From the NCBI GenBank assembly GCA_903893675.1, contig CAITNA010000035.1, positions 1 through 10,880 of the forward strand: 10,880 nt of DNA, in the 5' to 3' direction. Position numbers and translations under genes: made by a program. This stretch comes from an uncultured Micrococcales bacterium (lineage in GTDB: Bacteria > Actinomycetota > Actinomycetes > Actinomycetales > Microbacteriaceae). Of this stretch, positions 5,982 to 10,880 are shown piece by piece. Under the pieces are notes generated by a model. That model saw only the letters and a program-made list of their open reading frames with translations, did not search any database and was not told where the DNA came from. How positions within the stretch are numbered: position 1 is the stretch's first letter; each line of letters starts with the position of its first letter.

Positions 5982-6007
5982 ACCGTGAGCGTGGGGGCAC
6001 ACTCGGT
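5982..6007 (-). promoter_or_regulatory. Hairpin in the rpsP leader
   Basis: In RNA sense: GAGTGTG, loop CCCC, CACGCTC, a 7-bp stem with one G-T wobble. It is extended by ACC pairing with GGT across a 2-nt bulge. It lies between the candidate promoter and the Shine-Dalgarno (26 nt away) and is not followed by a T run, so it is not a simple terminator. It could stabilise or regulate the rpsP message; no known leader family was recognised. Confidence 0.4.
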
Positions 6008-6022
6008 ATTCAAGCTCTAGGG

Positions 6023-6052
6023 GTTATCAAAATCGCTTGGTTAGAGGGTCAA
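6023..6052 (-). promoter_or_regulatory. Candidate promoter for rpsP-khpA-rimM-trmD
   Basis: On the minus strand, TTGACC (6052-6047, five of six -35 consensus bases) is followed after 18 bases by GATAAC (6028-6023, four of six -10 bases). Transcription would begin near 6016, giving a leader of about 70 nt. It lies in the 141-nt gap after ffh, where a promoter is expected because the genes before it run without gaps from smc to ffh. Confidence 0.5.
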
Positions 6053-6087
6053 GCGCAGACAACCGCTCTATTCTGCCAGAAAGAAGG

Positions 6088-7590
6088 CTAAATGCCAAAG
6101 GCCGAGCCGCCACCATTTTCGTTTGGCTTGATTCCGGTAGCGCGAGCGGCCTCTTCTGCTGCTCGTTTCGCAGGGTTTCCAGACTTCGAGCCCTTCTTGC
6201 CCTTGTCCTTCTTCTTGTTCTTGCCAGCGGCACTGCCGCCACCCATGCCCATCCCGGCCATGTTTGGCATGCCGGGAAGCTGCGGAACCCCGCCCTTGGC
6301 CACAGATTTCATCATCTTGGCGGCCTGCTCGAAGCGGTTGACCAGCGAGTTAACCTCGGTCACCGAGGTGCCGGAACCCTTGGCGATGCGCAGGCGGCGT
6401 GAGCCGTTGAGCACCTTTGGCTGGCGACGCTCACCCGGGGTCATCGAACGAATGATGGCCTCGGTGCGGTCGATCTCTTTTTCGTCAAAGTTCTCGAGCT
6501 GCTGGCGCATCTGCTGGGCGCCAGGCATCATCGCGAGCAGGCCCTTCATCGAGCCCATCTTGCGCAGCTGCTGCATCTGATCGAGGAAGTCCTCGAGCGT
6601 GAAGCTGTCGCTGGCAATCTTGTCTGCCATCTTCTTGGCATCGGCCTCGTCGAACGCTGCCTGAGTCTTTTCGATGAGGGTGAGCACATCACCCATATCC
6701 AGGATGCGCGATGCCATGCGGTCCGGATAGAACGGCTCAAACGCATCCAAGCCTTCACCGGTCGACGAGAAGATGATCGGCTTGCCGGTGACCGAAGCGA
6801 CAGAAAGCGCAGCACCACCGCGAGCATCGCCGTCGAGCTTGGTGAGCACGACACCGGTGATGCCGACGCCATCTTCGAATGCCTTCGCAACGTTGACCGC
6901 GTCTTGACCGATCATCGAGTCGATGACGAACAAAACTTCGTCAGGGTTGGTGGCCTTGCGAATATCGCTGGCCTGCTTCATCAACTCTTCGTCGATGCCG
7001 AGGCGACCGGCGGTGTCAACGATGACAACGCTGAACTTGTTTTTGTCTGCGTGCTTTAGCGCTTCTTTCGAAACCTTGACCGGGTCGCCAACACCGTTGC
7101 CAGGTTCAGGCGCGAAAACTTCGACGCCTGCGCGCTCGCCAACGACCTGAAGCTGATTTACAGCGTTTGGTCGCTGAAGGTCGGCTGCGACCAGCAGCAC
7201 GTTCTGCCCCTGGTCTTTAAGCCACTTCGAGAGCTTTCCGGCGAGGGTGGTCTTACCGCTACCCTGCAGACCGGCGAGCATGATCACGGTCGGCGGCTGC
7301 TTGGCAAAGTTGAGTTTGCGCTGCCGCCCACCAAGGATGCGCACCAGCTCGTCATTCACAATCTGAACTACCTGCTGGGCTGGGTTCAGTGCCTTCGAGA
7401 CCTCATCGCCAAGGGCGCGGTCGCGGATGGCCGTGACGAAGTCTTTGACGACATCCAAGGCCACATCGGCCTCGAGCAGCGCCTTGCGGATCTCGCGCAG
7501 GGTGGCGTCGATGTCGGCAGGCGTCAGCTTGCCCTTGGTGCGCAGGTTGCGGAACGTCTCGGTAAGACGCTGCGACAGATTTCCGAACAC
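6088..7590 (-). CDS. ffh: Signal recognition particle protein Ffh (SRP54)
   Basis: A 500-residue SRP54 GTPase that binds signal sequences on nascent chains together with 4.5S/scRNA and delivers ribosomes to FtsY. N domain about 1-95; G domain with G1 GLQGSGKT at 107-114, DLQRPNA at 137-143, DTAGR at 192-196 and TKLDG at 250-254; methionine-rich M domain about 297-435 with the RNA-binding SRRLRIAKGSG at 397-407. A flexible tail follows: a Gly/Met-rich stretch (440-452), a Lys-rich stretch (457-469) and GGGSAFGI at the end; such basic tails occur in actinobacterial Ffh. The start is GTG at 7590, whose G is the last base of the ftsY stop (TAGTG), so Ffh and its receptor are translationally coupled. 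The stop TAG is followed by the 141-nt gap before rpsP; no T-rich terminator is seen there. Confidence 0.98.
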   Translation of the reverse strand: MFGNLSQRLTETFRNLRTKGKLTPADIDATLREIRKALLEADVALDVVKDFVTAIRDRALGDEVSKALNPAQQVVQIVNDELVRILGGRQRKLNFAKQPPTVIMLAGLQGSGKTTLAGKLSKWLKDQGQNVLLVAADLQRPNAVNQLQVVGERAGVEVFAPEPGNGVGDPVKVSKEALKHADKNKFSVVIVDTAGRLGIDEELMKQASDIRKATNPDEVLFVIDSMIGQDAVNVAKAFEDGVGITGVVLTKLDGDARGGAALSVASVTGKPIIFSSTGEGLDAFEPFYPDRMASRILDMGDVLTLIEKTQAAFDEADAKKMADKIASDSFTLEDFLDQMQQLRKMGSMKGLLAMMPGAQQMRQQLENFDEKEIDRTEAIIRSMTPGERRQPKVLNGSRRLRIAKGSGTSVTEVNSLVNRFEQAAKMMKSVAKGGVPQLPGMPNMAGMGMGGGSAAGKNKKKDKGKKGSKSGNPAKRAAEEAARATGIKPNENGGGSAFGI

Positions 7591-8825
7591 TAACCGACCA
7601 ATCCTTTGGCGAACTCTTCAGGGTCGAAGAACGCGAAGTCCTTGATGCCTTCGCCGACCCCTACCAATTTAACTGGGATGCCCAACTCGCGCTGAATCGA
7701 AAACACGATTCCGCCCTTGGCTGTGCCATCGAGCTTGGTGAGCACGATGCCTGTGACGTTGGCTACCTCGGCAAACGCCTTTGCCTGCGCCAGGCCGTTT
7801 TGCCCGGTGGTTGCGTCGATGACAAGCAGGGTCTCGCTGATCTGCGCGTTCTTCTCGACCACACGCTTGATCTTCTCGAGCTCTGCCATCAAGTCTTTTT
7901 TATTCTGCAGACGACCGGCGGTGTCGATGATGGCGATATCGGCATCGTCGCGAAGCGCGAGCTCGACGGTTTCGAACGCAACGCTTGCCGGGTCTTGCCC
8001 CTCTGACTTCGGGCGAATCAACTTGGCATTCGAACGCTCGGCCCAGGTGGCAATCTGCTCGACGGCAGCCGCGCGGAAGGTGTCGGCAGCGCCAATCACG
8101 ACTCGCCAGTTTCCCTCGTTCAACCAGTTCGCAAGTTTGCCGATGGTGGTGGTCTTGCCAACGCCGTTTACGCCGACGACGAGAATCACGTATGGCAGTT
8201 TGCCGTCGGAAAGGTTGAGCGCTGAGTCTTCGCGACGCAGCTGATCTGCAATCAGGTCAATCAAAATCTGCTTGAGCTCGGCCTCGGTTCGAGCACCCTG
8301 CTTCTTAGCGCGCTGCTTGACGCCCTCGACAATTGCCTCGGCGGTTTCCAATCCAAAGTCGGCTTGGATGAGCGTGTCTTCAAGTTCATCGAGGTTCTCG
8401 ATGTCGAACTTGATGCGAGTGAAGAGTGACTTCAGGTTCTTTCCGAAACTGCGCTTTGGCAGCTCGACGGCCTCGAGTTCAACTTCGGCCACCGGCTCTG
8501 GCTCTGGCTCTGGAGTCGGTTCTGACTCAGGCTCAACGACAGGTTCAGGCGTGGTTTCTGGCTCAGGCTCTGGAGTTGGCTCAGGCTCGAGGACAGGCGC
8601 TGGCTCTGGCTCGACGACCGGCGCGGGTTCAGGCTCTGGTTCTGGGGCAGGCGCCGTCGTTTTTGCAGGCTTTGGTTCGCGCTTTGGCTTTGGCTCGCGA
8701 ACCTTTTCGACTACTGGCGCAGTGGCTTCGGCGACTTCTTCAATGATTGCGGGGGCAGCGGTTTCTTCGACGACAACCGCTTCGGGCTCATCCTTGCCCT
8801 TCTTGCGCCAGAACAGCAGACCCAT
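7590..8825 (-). CDS. ftsY: Signal recognition particle receptor FtsY
   Basis: A 411-residue SRP receptor GTPase that docks SRP-ribosome complexes at the membrane. The N-terminus MGLLFWRKKGK is short, hydrophobic then basic, and could touch lipid; there is no full membrane span. Residues 12-122 are an acidic A domain with a Pro-Glu repeat at 59-112. The NG domain begins around 125. G1 is GVNGVGKTT at 218-226, then DTFRAAA at 248-254, DTAGR at 301-305 and TKLDG at 363-367. The C-terminal GEGIKDFAFFDPEEFAKGLVG is a typical FtsY ending. The ATG directly abuts the smc stop (TAA then ATG, no gap), and the TAG stop overlaps the ffh start by one base. Ffh and FtsY form a heterodimeric GTPase pair, so making them from coupled frames fits their matched need. 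Confidence 0.98.
   Translation of the reverse strand: MGLLFWRKKGKDEPEAVVVEETAAPAIIEEVAEATAPVVEKVREPKPKREPKPAKTTAPAPEPEPEPAPVVEPEPAPVLEPEPTPEPEPETTPEPVVEPESEPTPEPEPEPVAEVELEAVELPKRSFGKNLKSLFTRIKFDIENLDELEDTLIQADFGLETAEAIVEGVKQRAKKQGARTEAELKQILIDLIADQLRREDSALNLSDGKLPYVILVVGVNGVGKTTTIGKLANWLNEGNWRVVIGAADTFRAAAVEQIATWAERSNAKLIRPKSEGQDPASVAFETVELALRDDADIAIIDTAGRLQNKKDLMAELEKIKRVVEKNAQISETLLVIDATTGQNGLAQAKAFAEVANVTGIVLTKLDGTAKGGIVFSIQRELGIPVKLVGVGEGIKDFAFFDPEEFAKGLVG
8490..8651 (-). repeat. Pro-Glu repeat tract in ftsY
   Basis: Codes for FtsY residues 59-112, built from degenerate EPEPAPV, EPEPTPEPEP and similar units. On the plus strand it reads as ggctct and ggttca hexamer-like repeats. A rigid, acidic spacer between the membrane-proximal N-terminus and the NG domain is likely. 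The tract is a candidate for length variation between strains. Confidence 0.85.
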
Positions 8826-10880
8826 TTACGCCTGGTGCTCTAGGCGCTGTCCGACGATGCGCGAGATTCCGTCGTTCAACATGGTGACGCCATAAACAAC
8901 GTCGGCGATCTCCATGGTGCGCTTCTGGTGCGTAACGAGAATCAGCTGCGAGTTCTTGCGCAGGTCTTGGAAGATGTGCAGCAGACGCGTGAGGTTCACG
9001 TCATCGAGTGCGGCCTCAACCTCATCCATGATGTAGAACGGCGAAGGGCGCGACTTGAAGATTGCGGTTAGGAACGCAACCGCACCGAGCGACTGCTCAC
9101 CGCCCGAAAGAAGGCTCATCGGCATCCACTGCTTGCCTGCTGGCTTGACGCGAACGTCGATGCCGGTGGCGAGCAAGTTGTCTGGCTCGGTGAGAGTCAT
9201 CTGACCCTGACCACCTGGGAACAGAATCGGCAAAATGCTCTCGAACTCGCGCTTGGTGTCATCGAACGCACTCTTGAAGATCACCTGCATCTTCTCGTCG
9301 AGGTCCTTGATGATCTGCTGCAAGTCGGCGCGAGCCTGAACCAAGTCGTTCAGCTGCTCGGTCAGGAACTTGTGGCGCTCTTCGAGAGCAGCGAACTCCT
9401 CTAGCGCAAGCGGGTTTACGCGACCGAGGCGCTCAAGCAGGCGCTCACTCTCGCGCAGCAGCTTGACCTGCTCTTCGCGAATGAACGGCTTGAATTCGCC
9501 AGGGTTCTCTGGGTCTTCAATCCGCACGGATGGGCCATACTCAGCCAACAGCGTTGCCTCGTCGAGGCCGAGCTCGTCTGAAGACTTCACGATCAGGTTC
9601 GCGAGGTTGATGCGCTTCTCGTGGGTGCGAAGCTCAAGGTCGTGAACGCCCTGGGTCAGGCCACTCAGGCGCATCTGAAGCTCGGCGGTCTCGCCACGCA
9701 GGCGAACCAATTCGCCGTTCTGGTTGTTGCGCTCGTGGTCGATCTCGTGCAGCTTGGCCTTTGCGGCTGCGGCGCCATCGGCAACTGCATCCATGAGAAG
9801 TGGCAAGGCGGCAAGCACCTTCTGAGCCGAGGCAAGCTGAGCCTGCTGGGCTGCAACCGCTGCCTTCGAGCGCTCGATTGCCTCTTGGGCTTCTGCCACC
9901 TGGGCGCGAAGGCTGGTGGCTCGCTCCTGCTCGACACGAAGGCGCTCGGCTGCCGAACCCAACTCGATGCGAATCTGAGTTTCGTTGCTGCGCTCCTGCT
10001 CGACGTTTTCGGCAAGCACTGCACGGTCTTCATATGAAACCACTGGGCGCTGCTGAGAAGCGAACTGATCGTGTGCTGCGATTGCCTGCCGCAGGGTGTG
10101 CTCGGCAGAGTCGATTGCCGAACGCGACTGCTCTACGTTTGCGCTAAGTCGCGAAAGTTCCGAGTCGATTGCCTCAACTGCAACGCGAGCTCGACCAACA
10201 GCGTCTGCGTTCTTTGCGAGTTCGGCGTCGTGGTTCTTAAGTTCGGCAAGCGCCTGCTTCTCGGTTTGCTTGGCGGCCTCTTCGGTCGCGCGAGCCTGAG
10301 TGAGTTCGCCGCGAAGAGTCTCGAGCTTCGAGTTCACCTGCGAGATGCGAGCAGCAGCGGTGTCGCGCTCTGCAACGAGCTGGACCTTCGAAGGCTTGCT
10401 CTGCGAGCCACCGCGAAGAATCGACTCGGTGAGAACGTCGCCATCCTTGGTGATGACGGTCAGTTTGGTGACCGACTTGTCGCGACGGTAGAGATCTTGG
10501 GCGGCGGCGAGGTCGTCGACGATGACTACATCGCGAAGCAGTGCAGCAACACCGGTTGGTGCTTCGACTACAGAAACCGCGGCACGTGCGCCGGCAATCT
10601 GCTCTGCGGCATTGTGAGCCGCCATCGCGTCGACATCGGCAACGATCAGCTCAACTCGACCACCGTCGTTCTTCTTCAGGTGCTCAAGAGCGGCAAGACC
10701 TTCGTCGCGAGTGTCTGCAACAAGTGCGTCAGCCAACGGGCCGAGAGCAGCTGCAATCGCAACCTCATAGCCGGCTTCGATCTTCATGTGGTTTGCAACC
10801 AAACCACGGATGCCTCGCAGACCAGCTGCGGTCAGTTCACTCGCGCCGTCTTTCTGCGCGAGGGTCAAATCAAGTGCTGA
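8826..10880 (-). CDS. smc: Chromosome partition protein SMC, C-terminal part (5' end beyond window)
   Basis: The frame is open to the right edge: 684 residues of a protein of about 1,170-1,190, so roughly the first 500 residues are missing. Residue numbers here count from the edge. The hinge domain spans about 20-165 (LVANHMKIEAGYEVAIAAALGP, then a hinge end at GGSQSKPSKVQL). A long, Ala/Glu/Gln-rich coiled coil returns from about 170 to 480. The C-terminal ATPase lobe begins near GRVNPLALEEF (486). The ABC signature is LSGGEQ at 591-596, Walker B FYIMDE at 615-620 followed by VEAALDD, and the His switch is in VTHQK at 649-653. SMC dimers with ScpA and ScpB extrude DNA loops and align chromosome arms. 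Walker A lies outside the window. The stop TAA abuts the ftsY ATG, so SMC and FtsY are probably on one transcript, as in many actinobacteria. Confidence 0.98.
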   Translation of the reverse strand, partial: SALDLTLAQKDGASELTAAGLRGIRGLVANHMKIEAGYEVAIAAALGPLADALVADTRDEGLAALEHLKKNDGGRVELIVADVDAMAAHNAAEQIAGARAAVSVVEAPTGVAALLRDVVIVDDLAAAQDLYRRDKSVTKLTVITKDGDVLTESILRGGSQSKPSKVQLVAERDTAAARISQVNSKLETLRGELTQARATEEAAKQTEKQALAELKNHDAELAKNADAVGRARVAVEAIDSELSRLSANVEQSRSAIDSAEHTLRQAIAAHDQFASQQRPVVSYEDRAVLAENVEQERSNETQIRIELGSAAERLRVEQERATSLRAQVAEAQEAIERSKAAVAAQQAQLASAQKVLAALPLLMDAVADGAAAAKAKLHEIDHERNNQNGELVRLRGETAELQMRLSGLTQGVHDLELRTHEKRINLANLIVKSSDELGLDEATLLAEYGPSVRIEDPENPGEFKPFIREEQVKLLRESERLLERLGRVNPLALEEFAALEERHKFLTEQLNDLVQARADLQQIIKDLDEKMQVIFKSAFDDTKREFESILPILFPGGQGQMTLTEPDNLLATGIDVRVKPAGKQWMPMSLLSGGEQSLGAVAFLTAIFKSRPSPFYIMDEVEAALDDVNLTRLLHIFQDLRKNSQLILVTHQKRTMEIADVVYGVTMLNDGISRIVGQRLEHQA

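Noticed and set aside
5077..5988. Long plus-strand open frame with very many cysteines opposite rpsP and khpA
   Set aside because: It is antisense to confident S16 and KH genes. The Cys and Leu richness results from reading the complement of Ala/Glu-rich codons; no ribosome binding site or family resemblance.
5347..6000. Upstream start for rpsP at 6000
   Set aside because: The S16 family begins MAVKIRL, and AGGAG lies 4 nt before the GTG at 5946; residues before that are not S16-like and would include the leader hairpin.
6054..6076. GCAGA...TCTGC repeat just after ffh as a terminator
   Set aside because: A 5-bp stem with a 13-nt loop and no T run; likely chance.
10071..10880. Plus-strand open frame of 269 codons opposite smc
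   Set aside because: Shadow of the smc coding strand; the minus-strand frame has the hinge and coiled coil of SMC.
1..10880. Mobile elements, CRISPR, tRNA genes, toxin-antitoxin pairs or a novel multigene system
   Set aside because: Nearly every base lies in a recognised housekeeping gene on one strand; the four gaps over 15 nt (20, 86, 141 and 158 nt) hold no such element.

Overview
The window is a compact, single-strand block of housekeeping genes from the chromosome of an actinobacterium. The protein sequences and the gene order (smc, ftsY, ffh, rpsP, KH protein, rimM, trmD, rplS, lepB, rnhB, DUF2469, yraN, comM/yifB) point to this phylum. The order follows the same backbone as Mycobacterium tuberculosis Rv2922c to Rv2897c, from memory, but without several genes interspersed there. 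DUF2469 is essentially an actinobacterial family. The RimM, RNase HII and TrmD sequence styles, the moderate rather than very high G+C, and the tight packing suggest Microbacteriaceae, possibly one of the small-genome freshwater lineages. That family-level placement is inference.

Every supported gene lies on the minus strand, so transcription runs from high to low coordinates. Right to left: the C-terminal part of SMC (8826-10880, cut by the window edge); the two SRP-pathway GTPases ftsY (7590-8825) and ffh (6088-7590), coupled by a 1-nt overlap; a 141-nt gap with a candidate promoter, a leader hairpin and a strong Shine-Dalgarno; the ribosome-maturation group rpsP, KH-domain protein, rimM and trmD (3838-5946); a 158-nt gap with a candidate promoter and structured leader; rplS (3329-3679), lepB (2568-3308), rnhB (1910-2596) and a DUF2469 gene (1577-1900); an 86-nt gap; then yraN (1137-1490) and the first 379 codons of comM/yifB (1-1137, cut by the left edge).

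Functionally the block joins chromosome organisation (SMC), co-translational membrane targeting (Ffh and FtsY) and signal-peptide removal (LepB), 30S and 50S assembly (S16, L19, RimM, KhpA-like KH protein), tRNA modification (TrmD), and nucleic-acid processing (RNase HII, YraN, ComM). No mobile element, CRISPR array, tRNA, rRNA or unknown multigene system was found, and no stretch over 300 bases lacks a gene.

The points worth a second look are fine-scale. All 12 visible stop codons are TAG or TAA, never TGA. Coupling uses TAGTG or TAATG junctions. rimM has no conventional start at the expected position. TrmD has Glu where the family has a catalytic Asp. S16 carries a long Ala/Glu tail, FtsY carries a Pro-Glu repeat, and the rpsP and rplS transcripts have candidate structured leaders.
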